The notes beneath the pieces were generated by a model. That model did no database searches. It was not told the origin of the DNA and saw only the letters and a list, made by a program, of their open reading frames with translations. 64,000 bases of DNA from contig NZ_WWGH01000001.1 in the NCBI RefSeq assembly GCF_009865135.1, forward strand, positions 4,836,001-4,900,000, given 5' to 3'. Positions 6,929 to 15,264 of this stretch are shown here, one piece after another. This DNA is from Streptomyces sp. SID8374. Lineage in GTDB: Bacteria > Actinomycetota > Actinomycetes > Streptomycetales > Streptomycetaceae. Position 1 is the stretch's first letter. The number at the start of each line of letters is the position of its first letter. The position numbers were made by a program, and so were the translations under genes.

Positions 6929-8515
6929 GTGCCAGCAGCACCCCCCGCCGCCCCCGACACCACGGCCGACGTGGTCCTCGTTGTGGACTTCGGCGCGCAG
7001 TACGCCCAGCTCATCGCCCGCCGTGTCCGTGAGGCCCGGGTCTACAGCGAGATCGTCCCGTCCACCATGCCGGTGGCCGAGATGCTGGCCAAGAACCCCC
7101 GCGCGATCATCCTGTCCGGCGGCCCGTCGTCGGTCTACGCGGAGGGCGCGCCGTCCCTGGACCGCTCGCTGTTCGAGGCCGGGGTCCCGGTCTTCGGCAT
7201 GTGCTACGGCTTCCAGCTGATGGCGACGACGCTCGGCGGCACGGTCGACGACAACGGCGCCCGTGAGTACGGCCGCACCCCGCTGCACGTCACGAAGGCG
7301 GGTTCGACGCTCTTCGAGGGCACGCCCACCGAGCAGCCGGTGTGGATGTCGCACGGCGACGCCTGCTCGGCGGCGCCCGAGGGCTTCACCGTCACGGCCT
7401 CCACGGACGTGGTCCCGGTCGCGGCCTTCGAGAACGACGAGAAGAAGCTGTACGGCGTCCAGTACCACCCGGAGGTCATGCACTCCACCCACGGGCAGCA
7501 GGTCCTGGAGCACTTCCTCTACCGCGGCGCGGGCATCGAGCCGAACTGGACCACCACCAACGTGGTCGAGGAGCAGATCGCCCTCATCCGCGAGCAGGTC
7601 GGCGACAAGCGCGCCATCTGCGGCCTCTCCGGCGGCGTGGACTCCGCAGTCGCGGCAGCCCTGGTCCAGAAGGCCATCGGCTCCCAGCTGACCTGCGTCT
7701 ACGTCGACCACGGCCTGATGCGCAAGGGCGAGACCGAGCAGGTCGAGAAGGACTTCGTCGCCGCGACCGGCGCGAAGCTGAAGGTGGTCGATGCCGAGAA
7801 GCGCTTCCTCGACGCCCTGGCCGGGGTCTCCGACCCGGAGCAGAAGCGGAAGATCATCGGCCGCGAGTTCATCCGGGTCTTCGAGCAGGCCCAGCTGGAG
7901 ATCCTCCAGGAGGAGGGCCCCGAGGTCGCCTTCCTGGTCCAGGGCACGCTCTACCCGGACGTGGTGGAGTCCGGCGGCGGCACCGGCACCGCCAACATCA
8001 AGTCCCACCACAACGTGGGCGGCCTCCCCGACGACATCGAGTTCCAGCTCGTGGAGCCGCTGCGCCAGCTGTTCAAGGACGAGGTCCGGATGGTCGGCCA
8101 GGAGCTGGGCCTCCCCGAGGAGATCGTCCAGCGCCAGCCGTTCCCCGGCCCCGGCCTGGGCATCCGCATCGTCGGCGAGGTCACCAAGGACCGCCTGGAC
8201 CTGCTCCGCGAGGCCGACGCCATCGCCCGCGAGGAGCTGACGGCGGCCGGCCTGGACCGCGACATCTGGCAGTGCCCGGTGGTCCTCCTCGCCGACGTCC
8301 GCTCGGTCGGCGTCCAGGGCGACGGCCGCACTTACGGCCACCCGATCGTGCTGCGCCCGGTCTCCTCCGAGGACGCCATGACGGCCGACTGGTCGCGCCT
8401 GCCGTACGAGACGCTGGCGAAGATCTCCACCCGCATCACCAACGAGGTCGCCGACGTCAACCGGGTCGTCCTCGACGTGACGAGCAAGCCGCCGGGGACG
8501 ATCGAGTGGGAGTGA
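6929..8515 (+). CDS. guaA: GMP synthase (glutamine-hydrolysing)
   Basis: The 528-residue cytoplasmic enzyme amidates XMP to GMP with glutamine and ATP. The N-terminal class I glutamine amidotransferase domain has the nucleophile C92 in FGMCYGFQLM and the catalytic His-Glu in QYHPEVMH near residue 181. The ATP-pyrophosphatase domain has the P-loop CGLSGGVDSAVAA near residues 231-243. The C-terminal dimerisation domain ends in KPPGTIEWE, the standard terminus. The GTG at 6929 is supported by GGAAGG about 8-14 nt upstream. It is divergent from chorismate mutase and followed by a terminator hairpin. Confidence 0.97.
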   Translation: MPAAPPAAPDTTADVVLVVDFGAQYAQLIARRVREARVYSEIVPSTMPVAEMLAKNPRAIILSGGPSSVYAEGAPSLDRSLFEAGVPVFGMCYGFQLMATTLGGTVDDNGAREYGRTPLHVTKAGSTLFEGTPTEQPVWMSHGDACSAAPEGFTVTASTDVVPVAAFENDEKKLYGVQYHPEVMHSTHGQQVLEHFLYRGAGIEPNWTTTNVVEEQIALIREQVGDKRAICGLSGGVDSAVAAALVQKAIGSQLTCVYVDHGLMRKGETEQVEKDFVAATGAKLKVVDAEKRFLDALAGVSDPEQKRKIIGREFIRVFEQAQLEILQEEGPEVAFLVQGTLYPDVVESGGGTGTANIKSHHNVGGLPDDIEFQLVEPLRQLFKDEVRMVGQELGLPEEIVQRQPFPGPGLGIRIVGEVTKDRLDLLREADAIAREELTAAGLDRDIWQCPVVLLADVRSVGVQGDGRTYGHPIVLRPVSSEDAMTADWSRLPYETLAKISTRITNEVADVNRVVLDVTSKPPGTIEWE

Positions 8516-8550
8516 CCGCCCGGGTTCGTGTGAACCCCTAGGTCAACGCC

Positions 8551-8584
8551 GATGCCGTCGCTCATTCGTTTGAGCGGCGGCATT
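8551..8584 (+). terminator. guaA terminator hairpin
   Basis: A 14-bp stem between 8551-8564 and 8571-8584 with two G-U pairs and a TTCGTT loop lies 36 nt after the guaA stop. It is followed by GTCGTATT. Confidence 0.65.
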
Positions 8585-8668
8585 GTCGTATTCCCACCCC
8601 TTCCCCCTCACCCCCACCCGCCGGTAACTTCCGATCCCGTACGCCCCCGGGAAAGTGAGGAGCCCGCC

Positions 8669-9457
8669 ATGTCCGAGCCGCCCGCCGTGCCCGCCCCCGC
8701 GCCCATCCCCGTGGAGCAGCTGCACTTCGCGATGCCGCCCGTGCACGCGTCGCCGGACGAGGAGCGGGCGTACCGCAGGCAGCGGCTCGCGGGGGCGTTG
8801 CGGTTGTTCGGGGAGTACGGGTTCGAGGACGGGGTCTCCGGGCATCTCACCGTGCGCGATCCGGAGCTGGACGACTGCTACTGGGTCAACCCGTTCGGGG
8901 CGCCCTTCGCCGACATCGCGCCGCAGGACCTGATCCTCGTCAACGGGGACGGGCAGGTCGTGCAGGGGCGCTTCCACGTCAACCAGGCCGCCTTCGCCGT
9001 GCACGCGGCCGTGCACCGGGCCCGGCCGGGGGCTGTCGCCGTCGCGCACACCCACTCCACGCACGGGCGGGCGCTGGCCGCGCTGGGGGAGCTGATCGAG
9101 CCGATCACCCAGGAGGCCTGCGTGTTCTACGAGGACCATGCGCTCTACGTCGCGTACACGGGTGTGGTCGTGGACGAGGAGGAGGGGCGGCGCATCGCCG
9201 AGGTGCTCGGGGAGCGCAAGGCCGTCATCCTGCGCAACCACGGGCTCCTGACCGTGGGGGACTCCGTGGACGCGGCCGCCTGGTGGTTCCTGACCATGGA
9301 GCGCGCCTGCCAGGTGCAGCTGCTGGCGCGCGCCGCCGGGAAGCCCGTGCTGATCGACCACCGGGACGCCGTCACCACCCGTGAGCAGCTCGGCAGCGAC
9401 CTGGTGGCGTGGATCAACTACCAGCCCCTGTGGCAGCGGATCAGTCGAACGTTCTGA
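8669..9457 (+). CDS. Class II aldolase/adducin-family protein
   Basis: The 262-residue protein has the zinc-binding layout of the class II aldolase family: HTHS in VAHTHSTHGRALAALG, and a third His in LRNHGLLTVGDSVDAAAWWF. The glycine-rich GFEDGVSGHLTVRD near the N terminus is the usual phosphate or carboxylate site. It may act as a fuculose-phosphate-type aldolase or as a decarboxylase; family alone does not give the substrate. The ATG at 8669 has GAGGAG 7 nt upstream. An upstream in-frame start at 8552 would lie inside the guaA terminator and is rejected. Confidence 0.82.
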   Translation: MSEPPAVPAPAPIPVEQLHFAMPPVHASPDEERAYRRQRLAGALRLFGEYGFEDGVSGHLTVRDPELDDCYWVNPFGAPFADIAPQDLILVNGDGQVVQGRFHVNQAAFAVHAAVHRARPGAVAVAHTHSTHGRALAALGELIEPITQEACVFYEDHALYVAYTGVVVDEEEGRRIAEVLGERKAVILRNHGLLTVGDSVDAAAWWFLTMERACQVQLLARAAGKPVLIDHRDAVTTREQLGSDLVAWINYQPLWQRISRTF

Positions 9458-9569
9458 CGGTATGCGTTCGTGTCCGACCCGATGCGGGGGACGCCCGTCC
9501 CGTACGGCACAATTCGCTGGTATCACAGGTGAGTTGGCTGTACCGGGGTGGGAAAGGGTGTAAATCTCC

Positions 9570-10838
9570 GTGGCGTTGGACGAGGCGAGAGTGGGCGGCA
9601 CGCACGGCGGGGGGTGTACGTGCGGGGACTGCCCGCACGGCGCACGCGAGGGGCACCGGCGCGCGGTCGCCGCATTCCTCGCCAAGCGGGACGAACTGGC
9701 GGCGGGCCACGGCCTGCCCGCCGGGGTCGCCCAGTCACCCTCCGCCTCGCGGCAGTGGGTCTCCGACGAGCTGACCGAGTCCGCCCGCACCGTCGCCGAC
9801 CGGGGCCGGGCCGCCGGGGACGTCTGGCTGCACCATGTGTGGCGGGGCACCCTGTTCGTGGTGTGGGGCGCGGTCGTCGCCCTGCTCGTCGGTGCGAGCC
9901 TCACCGCGATCGGGCCCGGCTGGACCACCGCCCGCACCGCCGCCCTGGCCGCCGCCGTACTCACCGCCGCCCTGCTGACCCTCGCCGCCCGCTTCCACCG
10001 CGCCCGGGGCGGCCTCCTCGCCCCGCTGATCGGCGAGGACAACCGGCTCTCCACCTCCAGGGCCGTCGCCGCCGCCTGGGTCCTGCTCGCCGTCTTCGCC
10101 GTGCTCGTCCTCGCCCTCCAGCTGGCGGGCGCCTCCGATCACCGCAAGCGCGACGAGCTGATCGAGGGGCTGGACCTGGTGCGGTCCGCCGGGGTGCTGG
10201 CCGTGCTGGCGCTGGTGTGCGCGGTCGCCGTCGTCGTACGCCGCGTGGTGACCGTACGGGTCCTGGGCCAGCGGCTCCAGAAGCTGCGGGCGGACCGGCC
10301 GCGCGCCGCCGATCTGCTCACCGACGACTCCGGGCGCGGCTCGTTCACCGATGTGCAGTACGTGCTGGTCAGCGCCGTCGCCGTGCTGTTCGCCGCCGTC
10401 CGCCTGGCCCGCCGCCCCGAGCAGTTGCCCGACCTGCCGTGGGGCCTCGCCCTCCTGGTGGCCGTCTCGGCGGCGACGTACTTCGCCGGGAAGTACGCGG
10501 AGGGCGGCCGCCCCGTCGTGCTCTCCGTCGTGCGCGCCCGGGAGGCCGGGGACCTGGACGCCCCGATCCGGACCGGTGACGACATCGAGATCCGGGGCGC
10601 GGGCTTCGTACCGCCCGGCGCGGGCAGCCCCGACCGGCTGGCCCGGCTCGTCGTACGGATCGGCACGGTCCACGTCCACGTACCGCTGATCCCGGTCGCC
10701 GGAGGCTTCGCCAACCCGACCGACACCGTCCTCACCGTCCCGGTCCCGGTCGAGGTCGAACCGGGGACCGTCGACGTCCAGGTCGTCACGGCCGCCGGGG
10801 TGGAGACCAACCGCTGTTCCATCGACGTGACGGACTGA
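9570..10838 (+). CDS. Multi-pass membrane protein with Cys-rich N terminus and TIG-like C-terminal domain
   Basis: The 422-residue protein is not one I can name. The N terminus has Cys/Gly/His clusters (GGGCTCGDCPHGAREGH) that could bind a metal. Six or so hydrophobic helices follow between residues 90 and 320. The last 80 residues form a beta-rich domain (GDDIEIRGAGFVPPGAG, then strands) resembling an IPT/TIG immunoglobulin-like fold. The GTG start has GGAAAGG about 12 nt upstream. It precedes the DoxX gene by about 100 nt and may be transcribed on its own. Confidence 0.7.
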   Translation: MALDEARVGGTHGGGCTCGDCPHGAREGHRRAVAAFLAKRDELAAGHGLPAGVAQSPSASRQWVSDELTESARTVADRGRAAGDVWLHHVWRGTLFVVWGAVVALLVGASLTAIGPGWTTARTAALAAAVLTAALLTLAARFHRARGGLLAPLIGEDNRLSTSRAVAAAWVLLAVFAVLVLALQLAGASDHRKRDELIEGLDLVRSAGVLAVLALVCAVAVVVRRVVTVRVLGQRLQKLRADRPRAADLLTDDSGRGSFTDVQYVLVSAVAVLFAAVRLARRPEQLPDLPWGLALLVAVSAATYFAGKYAEGGRPVVLSVVRAREAGDLDAPIRTGDDIEIRGAGFVPPGAGSPDRLARLVVRIGTVHVHVPLIPVAGGFANPTDTVLTVPVPVEVEPGTVDVQVVTAAGVETNRCSIDVTD

Positions 10839-10946
10839 CCCCGCCCTCCGACTTCTTCCACTGATTGCTTCGCAGCCCTGGTGAGCGGCGCCGTACAGGC
10901 GTACGTATGGTCAGGTGACGGGTCTTCGGGAAGCGGGGCAGTGGTG

Positions 10947-11456
10947 ATGAACGGTTACGGCGGCGGTTCGTACGGTCCGGGCGAGCGGAAAGGGCTGCGT
11001 GAGCGGGCGCGTGAGTACGCCCTGCTGCCGCTGCGGCTCTTCCTCGGTGTCACCTTCGTCTACGCCGGTCTCGACAAGCTGACGGACAGCGGGTTCCTCT
11101 CCGCCACCGGCCCCGGCTCCATCGGCGAGATGATGCGCGGGGTCCGCGACTCCTCCGCGATCCCCGCCCTCGTCGACCTGGCGCTCAAGAGCCCCGAAGG
11201 GTTCGGTTACGCCATCGCCATCGGCGAACTCCTCGTCGGCCTCGGCACCCTCGTCGGCCTCTGGGCCCGGCTCGCCGCGCTCGGCGGCGCGCTGATCTCC
11301 CTGAGCCTGTGGCTGACGGTGAGCTGGCAGGCCACCCCGTACTACTACGGCAACGACCTGCCCTACCTGATGGCGTGGCTGCCCCTGGTGCTCGCGGGGG
11401 CCTCGATGTTCTCCGTCGACGCCTTCCTCGCGTCACGGCGCCGCCGCAGCATGTAG
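10947..11456 (+). CDS. DoxX-family membrane protein
   Basis: The 169-residue protein has about four transmembrane helices and the DoxX signature LRLFLGVTFVYAGLDKL near the N terminus. A second-helix block GFGYAIAIGELLVGLGTLVGL also fits. DoxX proteins are linked to quinone-dependent oxidoreductases and redox stress, but the role here is unknown. The ATG at 10947 is preferred over the GTG at 10881, which would add 22 Gly/Ser-rich residues. The last 94 bp overlap the convergent small membrane-protein gene at 11363-11626. Confidence 0.8.
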   Translation: MNGYGGGSYGPGERKGLRERAREYALLPLRLFLGVTFVYAGLDKLTDSGFLSATGPGSIGEMMRGVRDSSAIPALVDLALKSPEGFGYAIAIGELLVGLGTLVGLWARLAALGGALISLSLWLTVSWQATPYYYGNDLPYLMAWLPLVLAGASMFSVDAFLASRRRRSM

Positions 11457-11626
11457 GCGGTCCAGGTCGCCGTGGTGGCCAGCCACAGGCCGCCGAGGAA
11501 CACCGCCAGGAAGAAGGTCCACGGCACCTCCCACGCACCGGCCGCGTCGGCCGCGTACCCCCCGGCGAGGGCCAGCATCGCCAGACCCGCCACCGCCCGT
11601 CCGGGCCGGAACTCATGACGCAGCAC
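11363..11626 (-). CDS. Small two-helix membrane protein
   Basis: The 87-residue protein has two hydrophobic helices (VAGLAMLALAGGYAADAAG and FFLAVFLGGLWLATTATW) and an Arg-rich C-terminal tail, so both ends should face the cytoplasm. Its GTG start lies 14 nt inside the end of the upstream PspC-domain gene, which suggests translational coupling. The 3' end overlaps the convergent DoxX gene by 94 bp. Composition fits a real coding frame rather than a shadow, but the overlap lowers confidence. It may be an accessory to the PspC protein. Confidence 0.6.
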   Translation of the reverse strand: MLRHEFRPGRAVAGLAMLALAGGYAADAAGAWEVPWTFFLAVFLGGLWLATTATWTAYMLRRRRDARKASTENIEAPASTRGSHAIR

Positions 11627-12959
11627 GGCTGACCTCCACCTGTCCGACTCCGACTTCCACTTCCAGCTCGATCGTCCCGGCCGGCTTGCTTCCCTCGGGC
11701 GGCGGCAGCGTGCGCTGCGTCGACTGGTCGCTGTTGATGCGGACCTGGACCCGCTGCCCCTCCTCCAGCCGGATCTCCCCGAGCCCCGCCTCGGCCCGCA
11801 CCTTCACCGTCACGTCGTTCGGGACGACGACGGCCGCCCGCCCCGCCCCGACCTCCAGCCGGGTGCGTACGCTCCCGCCCGGCGGGACCACCACCCCGGA
11901 CAGGTCCAGCCGGGCATCGCCGCTGCCCAGCTCGTACCGCTGCTGTACGGCGGCGGCCTCGGCCGGACGCCACTCCTGGCGGGCCCAGTCCGTGCTGATC
12001 TCCTTCGGCACCATCGTCGCGCCCGCCAGCAGCACCGCCGTGACCGTCGCCATCATCACCGTCCCGAACCCGGTCCGCCCCAGCGCCGAGGAGACCAGCA
12101 GACCGAGCCCGAACACAGCGAGCGCGGCGACCAGACCGATCTGCAACGCCGTACCCAGCGGCTGGTGCTCCCAGCTCAGCCCGGTGCCCAGGCCGCCCGC
12201 CACCAGCGCGGTCAGGAAGACCAGGCCGCCGATCGACCGCGGTCCCGGCGGGGCGGGCGCCGGAGCCGGCGGCCGGAACGGGGCGTCCGGGCTGGGCCGC
12301 CCGGCCCGCACCTCCGCCTGCGCCGAGCCGACATCGGTGTCCTGGGGGCCCCACAGATAGCCCGGGCCGACCGGACCCGTCGTGCCGTCCTTGACGATCG
12401 GGTCCCGCCACCACGACGGACCGCCCGGCGTCGGCGGGGCCTTCACCTCCGGCGGGGGCGTGCCGAGGCCGCCCGTGTGCGGGTGGGCCGGGGCGGCGGG
12501 GGCGCCCGGCGGGGCCGCCGGGTCCTCCGGCGCCGCCGTCCTGCGGGACTGCGTCCACACCGAGCAGCCGACCACGGCCACCGTGAGCAGCGCCGCGAAC
12601 GCCAGCATGCCCCGGTTGCCCAGCATCGACAGGAAGAGCCCGCAGCCGATCAGCGCCAGCAGCAGCGCCACCAGCGACGCCCCGTCGACCCGGCCCGACA
12701 GCATCCGGCGCGCCTCGTTCTCCTCCTCGCCCTCCAGGGGCAGCAGGAGCCAGGCGAAGCCGTAGAAGATCAGGCCGATCCCGCCGGTCGCCGAGAGGAC
12801 GCCGAGCACGATCCGGAAGATCACCGGGTCCACGTCGCAGTACCGGCCGAGCCCGCCGCAGACCCCGGCCACCATCTTCTGCCGCGGGCTGCGCCGCAGC
12901 TGCGGCCTGGGCGCGTCGGGGGGTGCGACGCCGGGGGAGGCGTCCGAAGGAGCGGTCAT
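11613..12959 (-). CDS. PspC-domain membrane protein with LiaF-like C-terminal domain
   Basis: The 448-residue protein starts with a PspC domain (RSPRQKMVAGVCGGLGRYCD, then a hydrophobic hairpin near residues 55-75). A Pro-rich linker and about four further helices follow. The C terminus (residues 340-448) is a beta-helix-like DUF4097/LiaF-type domain (SGDARLDLSGVVVPPGGSV, AGRAAVVVPNDVTVKV). Such proteins sense envelope stress and partner with LiaSR/VraSR-type two-component systems, one of which is encoded divergently here. GGAGG lies only one nucleotide before the ATG, an unusual spacing that hints at leaderless or weak initiation. Confidence 0.82.
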   Translation of the reverse strand: MTAPSDASPGVAPPDAPRPQLRRSPRQKMVAGVCGGLGRYCDVDPVIFRIVLGVLSATGGIGLIFYGFAWLLLPLEGEEENEARRMLSGRVDGASLVALLLALIGCGLFLSMLGNRGMLAFAALLTVAVVGCSVWTQSRRTAAPEDPAAPPGAPAAPAHPHTGGLGTPPPEVKAPPTPGGPSWWRDPIVKDGTTGPVGPGYLWGPQDTDVGSAQAEVRAGRPSPDAPFRPPAPAPAPPGPRSIGGLVFLTALVAGGLGTGLSWEHQPLGTALQIGLVAALAVFGLGLLVSSALGRTGFGTVMMATVTAVLLAGATMVPKEISTDWARQEWRPAEAAAVQQRYELGSGDARLDLSGVVVPPGGSVRTRLEVGAGRAAVVVPNDVTVKVRAEAGLGEIRLEEGQRVQVRINSDQSTQRTLPPPEGSKPAGTIELEVEVGVGQVEVSRAAS

Positions 12960-13135
12960 GCCTCCATGGTGACGGCCCGCACCGGCTGGTGGGAGCCGCG
13001 CCGACCCTGGCCGGTCCCTGATTTTGCCCCGGGGGCCCCGCAGGGGGAGAGCCGGGAGGTTTCCCGCGAGGGGCCCCGAGGACCAGGCGTCGCGCGGCAG
13101 GCGGCCATGCGACGGCGGGCCCTCGGGGTGGGGCT

Positions 13136-13171
13136 GGCATCAGGGTCGATCAGGGGGACTACCCTGATGCC
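13136..13171. promoter_or_regulatory. Inverted repeat between the PspC gene and the two-component operon (candidate operator)
   Basis: GGCATCAGGGT at 13136-13146 and ACCCTGATGCC at 13161-13171 are exact reverse complements, 14 bp apart. The spacer carries a third TCAGGG. It lies about 30 nt before the kinase start in the divergent intergenic region, the right place for autoregulation by the NarL-type regulator. Confidence 0.5.
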
Positions 13172-13202
13172 CCCTGCCCCCGCCGCGTGTGACGATCGGG
13201 GT

Positions 13203-14501
13203 ATGCCAGCCGCCACCGCCCGAGCCGGGCACAGCTCACTCGCCTCCGACCCGGAGGAGCCGCCGCTGCGCAAGCTGTACCGCAGCGCCGACGGGCGGAT
13301 GCTGGGCGGCGTCGCGCGCGGGCTCGCCGGACACCTCGGGCTGCCGGTCGCCTGGGTCCGGTTCGTCTTCCTCGGGCTCTTCCTCAGCGACGGCCTGGGC
13401 GCCCTGCTGTACGCGGTGTTCTGGATCGTCGTCCCTCTCGGCGTCGGCGGTGTCGGCGGCGTCCACGCCCCGCGCTCGGTGTTCGAGACGGCCGCTGACG
13501 GCCGCCGCAAGCTCCGTAAACCGGACCCGGGCCAGGTTTTCGCGCTGGTCGCCCTGCTCGTCGGGGCCGTCGTCTTCGTCGCCAACGTCGACATGGGCAG
13601 CAAGGCCGACCGCTACATCTGGCCGACGCTCCTCATCGGCGCGGGCTCCGTCCTCGTCTGGCGCCAGGCGGACAACGCCCGGCGCGCCCGCTGGATGGAG
13701 GTCGGCCGCCGCCGCAGGCTGCTGCAACTGGCCCGCGCGCTCGCCGGGGTCGCCCTCGTGGGCCTCGGGCTCGCCGTCTTCATGGTGGTGCGCGGCTCGG
13801 CCGCCCAGCTGGGCAACGTCCTGACCGCCGCCATCGCCGTCCTCACCGGCATCGCCCTGCTCGCCGGGCCCTACCTGGTCCGGATGGTCCAGGACCTCTC
13901 CGAGGAGCGCCTGATGCGCATCCGCGCCCAGGAGCGCGCCGAGGTCGCCGCCCACGTCCACGACTCCGTCCTGCACACCCTCACCCTGATCCAGCGCAAC
14001 GCGGACGACGGCGGCGAGGTCAGACGGCTGGCCCGGGCCCAGGAGCGCGAGCTGCGCAACTGGCTCTACAACCCCGAGGGCACCGGCAAGGACGAGGACG
14101 ACGAGCCGGAGACCCTGGCCGAGGCGGTGAAGCGGGCGGCCGCCGAGGTGGAGGACAAGCACGGCGTCCCCCTGGAGGTGGTGGTCGTCGGCGACTGCCC
14201 CCTCGACGACAAGCTGGGCGCACAGATGCAGGCCGCGCGCGAGGCGATGGTCAACGCCGCCAAGTACGGTGGCGAGGGCGGTGCCGTGCAGGTCTTCGCC
14301 GAGGTCGAGGGCGCCACGGTCTTCGTCTCCGTGAAGGACCGGGGTCCGGGCTTCGACCTGGACGAGGTTCCTGCCGACCGCATGGGCGTACGAGAATCAA
14401 TCATCGGCCGGATGCAGCGCAACGGCGGCACTGCCCGGCTTCGTTCGGTGCCCGGCGGGGGCACCGAGGTCGAGCTGGAGATGGAAAGGGCGAGCGAATG
14501 A
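13203..14501 (+). CDS. PspC-domain sensor histidine kinase (NarX/LiaS class)
   Basis: The 432-residue membrane kinase has an N-terminal PspC domain (RSADGRMLGGVARGLAGHLG, residues 27-90) and three or four more transmembrane helices to about residue 230. A HisKA_3 dimerisation helix follows with the phospho-acceptor H253 in AHVHDSVLHTLTLI. The C-terminal ATPase domain has the N box (REAMVNAAKYGG) and G1 box (VKDRGPGFDLDEV). Fusion of PspC to a NarX-type kinase is typical of actinobacterial envelope-stress sensors. It overlaps the regulator gene by ATGA, and faces the PspC/LiaF-like gene across a candidate operator. Confidence 0.9.
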   Translation: MPAATARAGHSSLASDPEEPPLRKLYRSADGRMLGGVARGLAGHLGLPVAWVRFVFLGLFLSDGLGALLYAVFWIVVPLGVGGVGGVHAPRSVFETAADGRRKLRKPDPGQVFALVALLVGAVVFVANVDMGSKADRYIWPTLLIGAGSVLVWRQADNARRARWMEVGRRRRLLQLARALAGVALVGLGLAVFMVVRGSAAQLGNVLTAAIAVLTGIALLAGPYLVRMVQDLSEERLMRIRAQERAEVAAHVHDSVLHTLTLIQRNADDGGEVRRLARAQERELRNWLYNPEGTGKDEDDEPETLAEAVKRAAAEVEDKHGVPLEVVVVGDCPLDDKLGAQMQAAREAMVNAAKYGGEGGAVQVFAEVEGATVFVSVKDRGPGFDLDEVPADRMGVRESIIGRMQRNGGTARLRSVPGGGTEVELEMERASE

Positions 14502-15193
14502 CCGAGAACACCGAAGCCACCGGGGGCCCGGAGCGACGGGTACGGGTCGTGCTCGTCGACGACCACCGGATGTTCCGCACCGGTGTGCAGGCCGAGATCG
14601 GCCGCACCGAGGAGACCGGCGTCGAAGTGGTCGGCGAGGCCGCCGACGTCGACCAGGCGGTCACCGTCATCACGGCGACCCGCCCCGAGGTCGTCCTCCT
14701 CGACGTCCACCTCCCCGGCGGCGGGGGTGTCGAGGTGCTGCGCCGCTGCGCCCCGCTGATGGGCGCGGCCGAGGACCCGGTCCGCTTCCTCGCGCTCTCC
14801 GTCTCGGACGCCGCCGAGGACGTCATCGGCGTGATCCGGGGCGGCGCCCGGGGCTATGTCACCAAGACGATCACCGGCACCGACCTCGTCGACTCCATCT
14901 TCCGGGTCCAGGAGGGCGACGCGGTCTTCTCCCCGCGCCTGGCCGGTTTCGTGCTGGACGCCTTCGCCTCCACGGACGCCCCGCCGGTCGACGAGGACAT
15001 GGACCGCCTCACCCAGCGCGAGCGCGAGGTGCTGCGGCTGATCGCCCGGGGCTATGCGTACAAGGAGATCGCGAAGCAGCTCTTCATCTCGGTGAAGACG
15101 GTGGAGTCGCACGTCTCGGCGGTGCTCCGGAAGCTCCAGCTCTCCAACCGGCACGAGCTGACCCGGTGGGCGACGGCGCGACGACTGGTCTGA
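14498..15193 (+). CDS. NarL/LuxR-family response regulator
   Basis: The 231-residue regulator has a receiver domain with VVLVDDHRMFR acidic residues and the phospho-acceptor D69 in VVLLDVHLPGG. It has a conserved Lys in YVTKTITGTD and a LuxR-type helix-turn-helix near residues 170-225 (LTQREREVLRLIARGY, then KTVESHVSAVLRKLQ). It starts within the kinase stop (ATGA) and should be phosphorylated by it. The likely target is the inverted repeat at 13136-13171, giving autoregulation and control of the PspC protein; this is inference. A degenerate tandem repeat begins at its stop codon. Confidence 0.93.
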   Translation: MTENTEATGGPERRVRVVLVDDHRMFRTGVQAEIGRTEETGVEVVGEAADVDQAVTVITATRPEVVLLDVHLPGGGGVEVLRRCAPLMGAAEDPVRFLALSVSDAAEDVIGVIRGGARGYVTKTITGTDLVDSIFRVQEGDAVFSPRLAGFVLDAFASTDAPPVDEDMDRLTQREREVLRLIARGYAYKEIAKQLFISVKTVESHVSAVLRKLQLSNRHELTRWATARRLV

Positions 15194-15259
15194 GCCGAGC
15201 CGAGCTGAGCTGATCTGGGCGGGCCGGTGAGCCGAGCTGATCCGGGCCGGGCGGGCCGG
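15191..15259 (+). repeat. Degenerate tandem repeat beginning at the response-regulator stop codon
   Basis: TGAGCCGAGC at 15191, whose TGA is the stop, recurs at 15228. Each copy continues through GCTGATCYGGGC to GGGCGGGCCGG. The copies are 37 and 32 bp. The tract lies between convergent genes. Confidence 0.55.
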
Positions 15260-15264
15260 AAGAG

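Noticed and set aside
9445..9456. GAACGTTC palindrome resembling a LexA-like half-site
   Set aside because: It lies in the last codons of the aldolase gene, is too short for the actinobacterial SOS box, and has no suitable downstream gene.
12165..14501. 778-residue plus-strand frame running into the kinase
   Set aside because: The first part is antisense to the PspC gene and Arg-rich. Kinase homology starts at 13203.
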